A stretch of DNA of 55,311 bases from a bacterium (GCA_017482685.1 JAFUMP010000035.1:1-55311), one strand, 5' to 3'. Positions 28,268 to 36,898 are shown, counted from the stretch's first letter. Made by a program: numbers and translations. The notes: a model not told the origin generated them from the letters alone.

Positions 28268-28275
28268 CTGATTTA

Positions 28276-28382
28276 AATGGAAAGTGGAAAATGGAAAATT
28301 ATTTAAATTTTTGATAAAACAAATTTCACAAATAAAATGATTTATTAAAATTTTCCATTTTCAATTATCAATTTTCCATTTA
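28276..28382. repeat. Ribosomal-operon palindromic repeat, copy 4
   Basis: Arms ATGGAAAGTGGAAAATGG and TTTCAATTATCAATTTTCCA flank the core TTTTTGATAAAACAAATTTC, homologous to copy 2. It lies between rpoA and rplQ. Confidence 0.88.
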
Positions 28383-28427
28383 CGCAAAGAAAGATAAATA
28401 GTAATAATATATAAAGGAAAGTAAAAA

Positions 28428-28856
28428 ATGAGACACCAAACAAAAAAACATACGCTTGGTAAAGCACCAGACCAGAGAAAGGCTTTGTTGCGTTCATTAG
28501 CTACTGAACTTTTCGCTCATGGAGAAATCAAAACAACTATGGCTAGAGCTAAAGCTCTTCAACCATACGCTGAAAATGTTATCTCTTTAGCGAAAAAAGG
28601 TGACTTGAACTCAAGAAGATTAGCTGGCAGATACATATTTGATAAAGAAATCGGTCAATTAATCGATACAGCTACTGGCGAATTATTTGATGCACCTCAA
28701 GAAGGTAAAAAACTAGCTAAACAAACTGTTCTTAGAAAATTATTTAGCATAATAGGTGTTAAATATTCTTCAAGACAAGGTGGTTATACTAGAATCTACA
28801 GACTTCCACCTCGTAGAGGGGATGCTTCTGAAATGGCATTAATCCAATTGGTATAA
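28428..28856 (+). CDS. rplQ: 50S ribosomal protein L17 (bL17)
   Basis: 142 residues, somewhat longer than the usual 116-130. The N-terminus MRHQTKKHTLGKAPDQRKAL is canonical. Extra residues in the middle (around DTATGELFDAPQEGKKLAK) account for the length. The C-terminus GGYTRIYRLPPRRGDASEMA is canonical. Followed after 3 bp by truA. Confidence 0.95.
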   Translation: MRHQTKKHTLGKAPDQRKALLRSLATELFAHGEIKTTMARAKALQPYAENVISLAKKGDLNSRRLAGRYIFDKEIGQLIDTATGELFDAPQEGKKLAKQTVLRKLFSIIGVKYSSRQGGYTRIYRLPPRRGDASEMALIQLV

Positions 28857-28859
28857 TTA

Positions 28860-29759
28860 ATGCGTTACGCTCTTGATGTTCAGTATAGGGGTAGACGTTA
28901 TGCTGGTAGTCAGATTCAGTTTGAAAATGGTGAACAGATAGCGGAGCCGACAATACAAGGTGAACTAGAGAAAGCACTTAGTACATTGATATGCGTAAGC
29001 CGGTGTGAAGACCGAAAAGACTTGCAGAAGTGCAAGGCTTTGGAGGGCGAAACACTACGAAACCGCCGTTATGAACGAAACGATAGTGAAGTGAATGAAG
29101 CAATCTTTGATTGCACAGGCGGTGAAAAGCTTAAAAATATAAGACCGATTAAAACAATCTTCTCCGGAAGAACTGATAAAGGTGTAAATTCATTAGGACA
29201 AGTCGTTCATTTTGATTGTGACAAAGATATTGTTGCTTCAAAATTTGTCTATCAAATGAACGAAATCTTGCCTGATGACATCTCAGTTGATAACTTGAGA
29301 GTTGTTCCTGATTCGTTTCATGCTCAAAAATCTGCAAAGAGTAGATATTACAGATATGAGTTTATTAACAGACGTTATAAACAAGCTTTTGATGGTGATA
29401 TCTTAAGAGTAAAATACGAAATAGATGTAGAGCGAATGCAAACCGCTTTGAACTTCTTAATAGGAGAACACGATTTTTCAAGTTTTAAAAGCTCTGGAAC
29501 GCTAAACCCAAGCAAAGTTTGTTTTATAACTAGAGCCGAAGTTGAAAAACAAGGCGATAGAGTTTTTATCCATATTGAAGGAAATAGATTTCTTTATAAT
29601 ATGGTAAGAACAATAGTCGGTACTCTTCTAGAAATAGAAGGACATAAACTGCCACCTGAACACATGAAAGATGTTCTTGAGGCAAAAGACCGCCGTAAGG
29701 CGGGGCGAACTGTTAGTCCTTATGGGCTGACGTTAGTTCGAGTAAAATACTCGGACTAA
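28860..29759 (+). CDS. truA: tRNA pseudouridine synthase A with an in-frame insertion
   Basis: Makes pseudouridine at tRNA positions 38-40. Core motifs are present: the catalytic Asp106 in SGRTDKGVNSLGQVVHF, RYYRYEFINR, and the C-terminal FLYNMVRTIVGTLLEIE. Between ALSTL (residue 43) and RPIKTIFSG (94) lie about 50 extra residues, Cys-rich and charged, absent from the family as I know it. The DNA there is richer in G/C and full of hairpins. It starts 3 bp after rplQ, so the insertion must be tolerated or spliced for function. Without it the length would be about 249. Confidence 0.92.
   Translation: MRYALDVQYRGRRYAGSQIQFENGEQIAEPTIQGELEKALSTLICVSRCEDRKDLQKCKALEGETLRNRRYERNDSEVNEAIFDCTGGEKLKNIRPIKTIFSGRTDKGVNSLGQVVHFDCDKDIVASKFVYQMNEILPDDISVDNLRVVPDSFHAQKSAKSRYYRYEFINRRYKQAFDGDILRVKYEIDVERMQTALNFLIGEHDFSSFKSSGTLNPSKVCFITRAEVEKQGDRVFIHIEGNRFLYNMVRTIVGTLLEIEGHKLPPEHMKDVLEAKDRRKAGRTVSPYGLTLVRVKYSD
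28990..29126. repeat. Structured palindromic insertion inside truA
   Basis: Hairpins in order: CGGT-GTGAAG-ACCG (29001-29014), CTTGCA-GAAG-TGCAAG (29021-29036), and ACCGCC (29062) pairing with GGCGGT (29118), enclosing GCAATC-TTT-GATTGC (29100-29114). Base composition differs from the rest of truA. It keeps the reading frame. Similar in kind to the palindromic elements that insert in-frame in Rickettsia genes; homology to them is not claimed. Confidence 0.65.
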
Positions 29760-29762
29760 AAG

Positions 29763-29899
29763 AATGGAAAATTGAAAATTGAAAATGGAAAATTTTTACA
29801 TTTTTTATTTATTCAAATTCAGTTTTCTAAAATAGTACAAAATTGAAAAAGCGAAATTTGATAATAGAAATTACGATATAATTTTCAATTTTCAATTTA
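29763..29899. repeat. Ribosomal-operon palindromic repeat, copy 5
   Basis: Arms GGAAAATTGAAAATTGAAAA and ATAATTTTCAATTTTCAATT; longest and most diverged core, with GCGAAATTTGATAATAGAAA. It lies between truA and rplM. Confidence 0.82.
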
Positions 29900-29925
29900 A
29901 TTAACAAAACAAGAAGGAAAAGAAA

Positions 29926-30369
29926 ATGGCAAATAAAACATATTCAGCAAAACCTCTTGAAGTTGAAAGAAAATGGTATGTAATCGATGCAGAAGGCGAA
30001 GTATTAGGTCGTCTAGCTACTCGTGTTGCAAACATTTTAAGAGGTAAAAACAAACCTGAATACACTCCAAACGTTGATACTGGTGACTTTGTTATCGTTA
30101 TCAATGCTGAAAAAGTTGTAGTTTCAGGTAATAAAGAAACTGATAAAATTTATTATCACCACACTGGTTTCCCAGGTGGACTAAAATCTGCTTCAGTTAA
30201 AGAAGTTAGAGAAAAAGATGCAACTAAATTAATCGAAAAAGCAGTTAAAGGTATGTTACAACATAATACTTTAGGTGCTGAACAATTCAACAAGTTAAAA
30301 GTTTATTGTGGTCCAGAACATCCACATGCGGCTCAAAAACCTGTTGTTTTGGGAAAGGAGTCTAAATAA
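29926..30369 (+). CDS. rplM: 50S ribosomal protein L13 (uL13)
   Basis: 147 residues with [31 protein letters not shown] and [14 protein letters not shown]. An early assembly protein of the large subunit. TAATG overlap with rpsI gives strict coupling. Confidence 0.97.
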   Translation: MANKTYSAKPLEVERKWYVIDAEGEVLGRLATRVANILRGKNKPEYTPNVDTGDFVIVINAEKVVVSGNKETDKIYYHHTGFPGGLKSASVKEVREKDATKLIEKAVKGMLQHNTLGAEQFNKLKVYCGPEHPHAAQKPVVLGKESK

Positions 30370-30770
30370 TGGCAGATTCTAAAGAAATGATTATGGCTAC
30401 TGGCCGTCGTAAATGTGCGATTGCAGTTGTTAAATTAGTAAAAGGAAAAGGAAGAATTTTCGTTAACGGAAAAACTTTACAAGCTTATATCGGCAATATG
30501 CCAGCTGTTGAAATGATGGTTTACAGACCACTTGTTTTAACTGAAAACCAAGAAAAATATGACGTTAGAGTTAAAGCTGTAGGTGGCGGTATTGTTGCTC
30601 AAGCTGCAGCTATCAGACATGGTATTTCAAGAGCTTTATTGAAAGCAAACGAAGAATATAAAGCTGTATTGAAAGCTGAAGGTCTTTTAACTCGTGACGC
30701 ACGTGTTAAAGAACGTAAGAAATACGGTAGAAAAAGAGCTCGTAAGAGATTCCAATTCTCTAAACGTTAA
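30369..30770 (+). CDS. rpsI: 30S ribosomal protein S9 (uS9)
   Basis: 133 residues, ATGRRKCAIAVVKL at the N-terminus and the C-terminal tail RKKYGRKRARKRFQFSKR that touches P-site tRNA. Last gene of the operon, ending before a terminator. Confidence 0.97.
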   Translation: MADSKEMIMATGRRKCAIAVVKLVKGKGRIFVNGKTLQAYIGNMPAVEMMVYRPLVLTENQEKYDVRVKAVGGGIVAQAAAIRHGISRALLKANEEYKAVLKAEGLLTRDARVKERKKYGRKRARKRFQFSKR

Positions 30771-30789
30771 TCTTATTTTATTAAAATTT

Positions 30790-30823
30790 CAAAAACGAGG
30801 TTGTATAAAACAGCCTCGTTTTT
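30790..30823 (+). terminator. Terminator of the ribosomal operon
   Basis: AACGAGG pairs with CCTCGTT, followed by TTTTTT. Confidence 0.85.
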
Positions 30824-30854
30824 TTATGCTAAAATTTTAGAAGAGGAGTAAAAA

Positions 30855-32882
30855 ATGAATAAGAAGATTTTGTCTTTTTGTATTTTAGTTTCACTATTTT
30901 TGTCAAGTAATATTGTATGTGCACAAAATAGTATAATATCTGCTCCTGTCCAAGCAACCAAGACAATTTTTCAAACAAATATAGAAACAGAGATTGAGAA
31001 TTTGATTCTTCAAATTTATGGTGAAAAATTTGCTCCAGATGTTTATAATAAGGTTATGGAATTAGCTCAGAAGGCTATTCAAAATCGTTCTGATGACTTA
31101 AAAAAAGAAGATTTAACTCGGATTGATGATTGGTATAAAGATGAAATAATATACATGTTTTATGTTGATCAGTTTGGAGTAAGAACTCCTGACAAGCCGA
31201 ATCAGTTTAAAGATTCTGCAGAAATGTTTGAGTATTTAAGAGATCTTGGAGTAACAACTCTTTATTTATTGCCATTTGCTGATTCACCTATGTCTGATGC
31301 AGGATTTGATGTAAAAAATCCACAAAATATTCGTAAGGACTTAGGGGGAACAATACAGTTTAAAGAGTTTATTAAAGAAGCTAAGGAGAATGGCTTTAAA
31401 ATTAAATCGGATTTAGTTTTAAATCATTTTTCGGATCAACATGAATGGTTTCAAGAACTATTAAAAGGAGATTTAACAAAGCTAAATTATTTTATTGTAA
31501 GAAATGAGATGCCGAAGTATAAAAAATATGTAGACACACAGGCTGGAACGATAGTTGAGTATCAAGAAGCTGATGGAAGAGTTTCTAAACGTCGATTAAT
31601 TTTTCCTGAGATTACTGAAAATCATTGGCGAGGGGTAAATATAAATGGTGCTGATTATTTCTTCTATCATACATTTTATCCGTTTCAATTAGATATAAAT
31701 TGGCAAAATCCAGAGGTTTTGTATTATTGTCTTGAAACTATTAATTATTGGACAAATCTTGGTATTGATATTTTTAGATTAGATGCTGTTCCGTATTTAT
31801 ATAAGGAAGTCGGAACAAATGCAGAGAATTTACCTAAAACCCATGCAATTGTTAAATTGTTGAGTAATTATATTCAAATGACAGCTCCAAGAACTGTTAT
31901 TCAAGCAGAGGCCTGTCAATGGCCAAATGACATATTGCCATATTTTGGAAAAGAAAGAAAAGTTAGAACTTTAATTAATAATGAAGAAAAAAACCTTAAA
32001 CGTACTGATGAATTTCAAATTGCATATCATTTCCCATACATGCCTGCTATTTGGGCTTCTTTAGTAACTGGTGACAAATCTCATTTTGTAAATGCATATA
32101 AAAATACTCCTATTATTCCTCAAAGTTCAACTTGGGGTGTGTTTTTAAGAGTTCATGACGAATTATCTTTAGAAATGGTTGATAAGGAGACTCGCGAAAT
32201 TGTCTATAATGCATTGATTAAAAAAGGGGCAGAGTTTAGAAAAGGTCTTGGCGTAAGTGGTAGGATGGCGAACTTTTTAGATAATGACCCAAATCGTATT
32301 GAGATGGCTTTTTCTATATTACTTTCAATGCCAGGCATTCCAATTATTTATTATGGTGATGAGGTGGGTGTAAGGAATAATTTTGAAAATGCAAAAGAAT
32401 CTGCAAGAGCTAGATTTGAAAGAAGTAAACTTGCTAAGTTTAAACTAACAAGCTATTTTGATAGCCGTGATATAAATCGTGGTGCAGTTCCTGCAAAATT
32501 ATTTTATGGTTCTTCAAAAGATTATTATGAATTTAATAGTAAAGTTTATAAAAAAGTTAAAAACTTGATTTCATTAAGAAAACGACTACCTTCAATGTCT
32601 AGAGGTGATTTTACTTTGTTAAAAACTAAATCTCCAAGCAACTTTGCTTATATAAGAAGTTTGGATGATGAAAAAATCCTTGTTATAAATAATCTATCTG
32701 ACGAAAAGTTGATTGCAGAAATAACTATACCAATGAGTGTGGTTTTAGAATCTGAAGGTAATAAAATCACAAGTTTCAAAAACCTTGTAAATGGTGATGA
32801 TGTCAAAGTAAATATTTCTTTAAAGAATAGAACTATGAATTTAAGAATAGCCCCTTATGGAGTTGTTTGGTTAAAATTATAA
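30855..32882 (+). CDS. Secreted GH13 enzyme, trehalose-synthase/alpha-amylase-like
   Basis: The signal peptide MNKKILSFCILVSLFLSSN ends near VCA-QN. A (beta/alpha)8 GH13 catalytic domain follows (about 95-560): region II FRLDAV with nucleophile Asp310, acid/base Glu352 in IQAEACQW, and Asp435 in VHDELSLEM. The HDEL-LEMV pattern and RMANFLDNDPNRIEMA resemble TreS-type maltose/trehalose interconverting enzymes more than plain amylases. A beta domain closes the C-terminus. Export is unusual for TreS, so hydrolysis or transglycosylation of external glucans is possible. Starts behind AGAGGAG. Confidence 0.85.
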   Translation: MNKKILSFCILVSLFLSSNIVCAQNSIISAPVQATKTIFQTNIETEIENLILQIYGEKFAPDVYNKVMELAQKAIQNRSDDLKKEDLTRIDDWYKDEIIYMFYVDQFGVRTPDKPNQFKDSAEMFEYLRDLGVTTLYLLPFADSPMSDAGFDVKNPQNIRKDLGGTIQFKEFIKEAKENGFKIKSDLVLNHFSDQHEWFQELLKGDLTKLNYFIVRNEMPKYKKYVDTQAGTIVEYQEADGRVSKRRLIFPEITENHWRGVNINGADYFFYHTFYPFQLDINWQNPEVLYYCLETINYWTNLGIDIFRLDAVPYLYKEVGTNAENLPKTHAIVKLLSNYIQMTAPRTVIQAEACQWPNDILPYFGKERKVRTLINNEEKNLKRTDEFQIAYHFPYMPAIWASLVTGDKSHFVNAYKNTPIIPQSSTWGVFLRVHDELSLEMVDKETREIVYNALIKKGAEFRKGLGVSGRMANFLDNDPNRIEMAFSILLSMPGIPIIYYGDEVGVRNNFENAKESARARFERSKLAKFKLTSYFDSRDINRGAVPAKLFYGSSKDYYEFNSKVYKKVKNLISLRKRLPSMSRGDFTLLKTKSPSNFAYIRSLDDEKILVINNLSDEKLIAEITIPMSVVLESEGNKITSFKNLVNGDDVKVNISLKNRTMNLRIAPYGVVWLKL

Positions 32883-33119
32883 TCTAAAAATTTCCATAGT
32901 TTCAGTATCAATAATATTTATTAATTTTTTGCTTTTTTCTTCTAAGATTTCTGCTATTACCATTAAATTTGCAGTAGCAGAATCAGTATTCATATTACAA
33001 TAATCAAAAGCTATCTCTCCAAGACTATTAATATCACATGCCAGTGAGGTGCCTTCTCTAGATATATTTAGAGCATGCTCTTTTATTTTTTTTATTCTTT
33101 TACAATCTTTTTTTAACAT
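32877..33119 (-). CDS. Small hypothetical protein, 80 residues
   Basis: All-helical, basic N-terminus (MLKKDCKRIKKIKEHAL), with a central region carrying two Cys. AAGGAG lies six bases ahead of the ATG, which supports translation. Its end overlaps the GH13 gene by a few bases on the opposite strand. No family recognised. Confidence 0.6.
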   Translation of the reverse strand: MLKKDCKRIKKIKEHALNISREGTSLACDINSLGEIAFDYCNMNTDSATANLMVIAEILEEKSKKLINIIDTETMEIFRL

Positions 33120-33252
33120 TTTTTACTCCTTTTGTTAAGTTATTTTAAAACATTATTTGCTAAAATAAAAACTATTTTGCTTAAATGTAAAATAATAATA
33201 ACAAAATTTTACTTGTTAGTCAAGTTATTCGTCCTAGAGTATAATTATTTCT

Positions 33253-33468
33253 ATGAGAAGAAATGTTAAAGAACAAATAAAAATATTATTAGCTGAGCGA
33301 GATGTAAAAATGAAGGAACTTGTTTCTGAGCTTGCACAAAAATTTGGCGCATCTACTTCATTGTCTAATTTTTCTTGTAAACTAAGCAGAGGTACTTTAA
33401 CTTACAATGAAGTTTTGGACATTTGTGACATTCTTGGCTACGATATCGAGTTTAAAAGTAAGTTTTAG
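33253..33468 (+). CDS. Small helix-turn-helix regulator
   Basis: 71 residues with a Cro/XRE-like layout: MKELVSELAQKFG, then STSLSNFSCKLSRGTLTYNEVLDICDILGYDI. The LSNFSCKLSRG segment would be the recognition helix. It resembles small LLM/DUF6471-type HTH proteins. Solitary; its target may be its own or the divergent small gene's promoter in the 130-bp gap. No toxin partner seen. Confidence 0.7.
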   Translation: MRRNVKEQIKILLAERDVKMKELVSELAQKFGASTSLSNFSCKLSRGTLTYNEVLDICDILGYDIEFKSKF

Positions 33469-34232
33469 TATAAATATTCACCAACCCACTCTGCGATCAT
33501 TTTAGCAAGCCCTGGATCGTTTTTTATCATTAACATGCCTGTTGATTTTGATTCAGAGGTAAATGTTGCAAACTCATCTTGAGCAAATCGCATAAGATAA
33601 ATTTCAGCATCTTTTGTCATTATATCGTCAGTACCTGATATTGAAAGAAAATCAACACCATTTAAATGTGCCATATTGACAGGAATATATAAGCCTTTAG
33701 CTTTAACGACAGGGGAAATCATAACAATTGTTTTAGGATGAATAGGCATTTTATCTGCAGCTATAATCCCTGTACTAGCTCCAATATCTGCTCCTACAAT
33801 TGCCCAATTGCTAAAAAAAGTTAATTTTGGATATTCTTCTTTAATCTTATTTATAACAGCCAGTACGTCATCAGGATATTTTGCGTACGCAGAGTTTTTT
33901 AAATTTTTCCAAGATGTTTTTGTTAGTTTTGAGTTATAAATACTAGCACCGTGACCTCTTAAATCAATAGCTAATACAGCATAACCTTTTGCGCTAAGTT
34001 CACTAGGTAATGTTTCCCACCATTGAGAATTATACCCAAGTGAGTGCAGAAGAATTACGGTTGGAAACTCTTTTTTATTTTTTACTTTTGGATATGTTAA
34101 AGTTGCTTCAATATTGAAGCCATCTTCTGCTATTGCTTTAATTTCTTTTTTTACAGTATTCTCTGCTGCATTTGCAGAGATATTTATAAATAATAAAAAT
34201 AATGTTAATATGTAAATAATAATTCTCTTCAT
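33465..34232 (-). CDS. Exported alpha/beta-hydrolase fold protein lacking Ser and His of the triad
   Basis: Signal peptide (MKRIIIYILTLFLLFIN, cleavage near ANA). The fold is clear: FPTVILLHSLGYNSQWWETLP, then AVLAIDLRGHGAS. The nucleophile elbow reads GADIG where GxSxG is expected, so Ser is Asp. The C-terminal segment reads SKSTGMLMI where relatives have AHG, so the catalytic His is missing. The acid-loop GTDD is kept. Either a binding pseudoenzyme or a changed chemistry. Convergent with the HTH gene, overlapping by 4 bp. Confidence 0.8.
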   Translation of the reverse strand: MKRIIIYILTLFLLFINISANAAENTVKKEIKAIAEDGFNIEATLTYPKVKNKKEFPTVILLHSLGYNSQWWETLPSELSAKGYAVLAIDLRGHGASIYNSKLTKTSWKNLKNSAYAKYPDDVLAVINKIKEEYPKLTFFSNWAIVGADIGASTGIIAADKMPIHPKTIVMISPVVKAKGLYIPVNMAHLNGVDFLSISGTDDIMTKDAEIYLMRFAQDEFATFTSESKSTGMLMIKNDPGLAKMIAEWVGEYLY

Positions 34233-34277
34233 ATATATTATTATAACATGTTAAAACTTAGGTTTACAATTCTTCAT

Positions 34278-34318
34278 AAAAAAGGCAATTATTAAACGCT
34301 TATATACTTTATATATAT
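34278..34318 (+). promoter_or_regulatory. Shared promoter-like motif, copy 1
   Basis: A-tract, GGCAATT (34284-34290), 13 bp, ATACTT (34304-34309), then TATATATA, 32 bp before the Met-rich protein gene. The same arrangement with the same 13-bp spacing is found at 46182 and, inverted, at 49524. Confidence 0.5.
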
Positions 34319-34340
34319 AACAACAATTTAAGGAGAGACT

Positions 34341-35249
34341 ATGTCACTGGTAATAAATGCAAATATGAAACTTTTTGCAGATAAAATGAATATCACATCC
34401 ACAAGGATGATTCGTGACTATGGGCTTTCGACTATTGATGAGATTATTGAAGCAGAGGCAGAGCGTGGAAATACAAGCGCTGTTAATTATGCACGAGCAT
34501 ATTATCATTCACCAGAAAAACTTATAAAATTATTTAAATTAACTAATGTAGAGAATAAATTTGTGTTAATAAATTCAATGGATGATTCGACTAGGCGTCA
34601 ATTATTACCGTTGCTTGAACAAGAAGATTTGTTAATGGGCATGTATTTTTTCACCCAAGAAAAATTATTAGAAATGCTTATGAAAGTAGATATTGAAGAG
34701 CTTGTACGAGTTGTTCAAGAGGCGTTTCCACTTGAGCAAATTGTCATGATGTTTCCTGAAGAAGATTTAGCTGAATTTATGATGAATAAAGATTTAGAAA
34801 GAACTGATGTAATGGAGCAAATAAAAATTATGCCACCAGAAATGTTACAACAGTTTATTGAAGGTGTAACAGGCATGCCAATGGAACAAACTGGTTCAAA
34901 TAATTTTATTAAAAGCTTGGAACAAATGTCAGATGATAATTTTAAAAAATTTATGTCACAAATAGATCCAGATGTTCAGCGCCAGTTAACTTTTCAGTTA
35001 ACAAAAGAAAAGCCTGAGTATTTAACATTATTTAATAATGAATGTTATGTGAATATGTTAAATACATTAATGAAGCCCGAAATGGTTAAGCCAATGATTA
35101 TGTTGAATAAAGAAACTATGGTAAATATGTTAAACGAGTTACCTGATGAAATGATGTCGATTGTTGCAGCTCAAATTGATCCGAAAGATTTTGCGGAATT
35201 CTTACAAGACGGACACATGGATTTATTAGAAAAAGCAATGATGATTTAG
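34341..35249 (+). CDS. Met/Glu-rich helical repeat protein
   Basis: 302 residues, all helical, with repeating segments of the type LLPLLEQEDLL, MMFPEEDLAEFM, IDPDVQRQLTFQL and IDPKDFAEFLQDG. These recall the superhelical N domain of MgtE and FliG-like repeats but without any membrane part. Very high Met content. AAGGAGAG is ahead of the ATG. Probably a cytosolic scaffold. It may be controlled by the shared promoter-like motif upstream. Its stop overlaps the convergent HEAT-like gene. Confidence 0.65.
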   Translation: MSLVINANMKLFADKMNITSTRMIRDYGLSTIDEIIEAEAERGNTSAVNYARAYYHSPEKLIKLFKLTNVENKFVLINSMDDSTRRQLLPLLEQEDLLMGMYFFTQEKLLEMLMKVDIEELVRVVQEAFPLEQIVMMFPEEDLAEFMMNKDLERTDVMEQIKIMPPEMLQQFIEGVTGMPMEQTGSNNFIKSLEQMSDDNFKKFMSQIDPDVQRQLTFQLTKEKPEYLTLFNNECYVNMLNTLMKPEMVKPMIMLNKETMVNMLNELPDEMMSIVAAQIDPKDFAEFLQDGHMDLLEKAMMI

Positions 35250-35965
35250 GATTCAAAAATTTTTCGAACATAATAATTTTCATCATTTTTAAGAAGTTCT
35301 TTTAAAGAATCGAATTCAGGGTTGTCTAGCTTAACTAGGATTTGTGCAGCTTTTTCTCTTATTGTATATTCTCTTTCTTTAGAAGCCTTATCAATTATTG
35401 GGAATAGAGTTTTTAGAGGAATTGAATCTGCATAATATTTTAGGGCTTCAAGACACCAATATAATTTGAACAATTGTTTATTTATTACGTATTTTTTATC
35501 TCTATAAATAAATTTATCTAATTCTATAAAAGTTTCGTTTATAAGTTTTATAATTTGAGATGAGTATTTTGATGCAAACTCTTGATTTGAATTTAGAATT
35601 TCAGCAGAGTCTATTACTAATCTACAAATATTGCCATTGATGTCAATAGAAGCTTGTGCAAATACTTCAGCTTGTGTGAAAAATTCTACAAAATCTTTAT
35701 TTTGATTTAAAAGTTGATTTATTTTTAAAGCAACAGCTTCTCGAATTTTACCATCACATCCTGTTAAATTTGAAATAAGGATTTCAGCTTCTTCTTTATT
35801 GTTTAGTGTTTTGAGCTTTAATGCAGCAATTTGTTTTTCTGGAATATTACCGTTTTTTAGCATTTCTAAAAGCTCTATATGTGAAAACTCTTTTTCAGCC
35901 ATTTCCAAAGCTTGTTCAAAATTTGTATCTAAATCTTTATAAAAACCTGTATTCAAATTGTTCAC
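35246..35965 (-). CDS. HEAT-like repeat protein
   Basis: 239 residues, helical. Repeats such as IPEKQIAALKLKTLNNKEEA, CDGKIREAVALKINQLLN and EREYTIREKAAQILVKLDNP have the HEAT pattern. No catalytic motif, signal or membrane segment. Convergent with the Met-rich helical protein, stops overlapping by 4 bp. Likely a protein-binding scaffold; partner unknown. Confidence 0.65.
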   Translation of the reverse strand: MNNLNTGFYKDLDTNFEQALEMAEKEFSHIELLEMLKNGNIPEKQIAALKLKTLNNKEEAEILISNLTGCDGKIREAVALKINQLLNQNKDFVEFFTQAEVFAQASIDINGNICRLVIDSAEILNSNQEFASKYSSQIIKLINETFIELDKFIYRDKKYVINKQLFKLYWCLEALKYYADSIPLKTLFPIIDKASKEREYTIREKAAQILVKLDNPEFDSLKELLKNDENYYVRKIFES

Positions 35966-36056
35966 CTTAATATCTTGTATGTATATTTTAGCACAACGTA
36001 TATTGAATTGGGATTAAATAAAAGTTTTAATATATAATAATTGTAAGGAGAACACT

Positions 36057-36224
36057 ATGGAGATGTTTTTAAATTTAATACAAAAGGTTTTTATTTTTGA
36101 AAAAGAGCCTCAAAAAATTGGTTTAAGTCAGTTTAAAGAACCTGACGTAAAAGAAGAAAAAAAAGTTGAACCTTCTATCAAGAATAAGGATGTTAAGCTT
36201 TCTGACTTAATGCGCCGTTGTTAA
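36057..36224 (+). CDS. Small protein with C-terminal DLMRRC
   Basis: 55 residues: MEMFLNLIQKVFIFEKEP, a Lys/Glu-rich linker, and the end VKLSDLMRRC. AAGGAG stands six bases before the ATG, and TATAAT with TTGAAT/TTGGGA boxes lies upstream, so expression is likely. The C-terminal Asp-Leu-aromatic/Met-basic-x-Cys ending is shared in form with the 62-residue protein at 46248 (VDDLFKLC). Function unknown. Its stop overlaps the convergent methyltransferase gene. Confidence 0.6.
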   Translation: MEMFLNLIQKVFIFEKEPQKIGLSQFKEPDVKEEKKVEPSIKNKDVKLSDLMRRC

Positions 36225-36898
36225 ACTTTTTTTATTAGAAATCCAAATCGTTGATATTTATATTCAAAGTAAGAGCTTTTTAGTTCTCCTAGTTGAGTAT
36301 ATTTTATGTTTAATTTATCTAAGAGTGTTTTTTGCACTTCTTCTTCGATTTTTCCTTGATTAATGATAAGCATTTCTCCATTTTGTTCTAAAATAGAGTA
36401 AGCATGTTTTAATAAAGCTTCAGGATAAAAATATTTTTTGGGTAATCCCCAATAAGTATGTGGTTCGACCAAGACGAATGGTAAAAACCAAATGATATAA
36501 TTATATTTAGTTGTGATATTAAGTAAATTATCTGCAATATAATTTGTATTTTGAAGCCCTTTTGTATAATATTTCGCTACTTCATATCTTGAATAGAGGT
36601 TTGAGTATAGCCTATAAGCATCTAGTTCAACTCCATCAAGTTGAAATTTATTTATGTGTTCACTGAAAAATTCATGTTCACCCTTTGCATAAAACCAATT
36701 TTTACAACCAATATCTAAGATTTTAATGTTTTCTTCTGTAGGTTTGCTGAAATTTTGAGCTAAAATATCTTTTGTGTAAAGATTTTCAAGTTTATTACGC
36801 TCAATAAGGTTATGGTTTTTCTCAATAAAATTTTTTCTAGAGAATCCTGTTTTATTACGTATAAAAAAATCAATATTATTTTTTAGATCTTCAAGCAT
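36221..36898 (-). CDS. Class I SAM-methyltransferase-like protein
   Basis: 225 residues. Motif I ILDIGCKNW, an acidic post-I strand LDGVELDAYRLY, and a motif IV-like strand YNYIIWFLPFVLVEPH, followed by LEQNGEMLIINQ, outline a Rossmann methyltransferase. Substrate not deducible. Overlaps the HAD gene by 16 bp; last gene of the ldpA-HAD-methyltransferase operon. Confidence 0.7.
   Translation of the reverse strand: MLEDLKNNIDFFIRNKTGFSRKNFIEKNHNLIERNKLENLYTKDILAQNFSKPTEENIKILDIGCKNWFYAKGEHEFFSEHINKFQLDGVELDAYRLYSNLYSRYEVAKYYTKGLQNTNYIADNLLNITTKYNYIIWFLPFVLVEPHTYWGLPKKYFYPEALLKHAYSILEQNGEMLIINQGKIEEEVQKTLLDKLNIKYTQLGELKSSYFEYKYQRFGFLIKKV

Noticed and set aside
28860-29759. truA as a pseudogene or intein carrier
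   Set aside because: The frame is open throughout and catalytic motifs are intact; the extra 50 residues lack intein splicing motifs and are much too short.
25369-29899. CRISPR-like arrangement of the ribosomal-operon repeats
   Set aside because: The units are palindromes separated by whole genes, not short spacers, and no cas genes are present.
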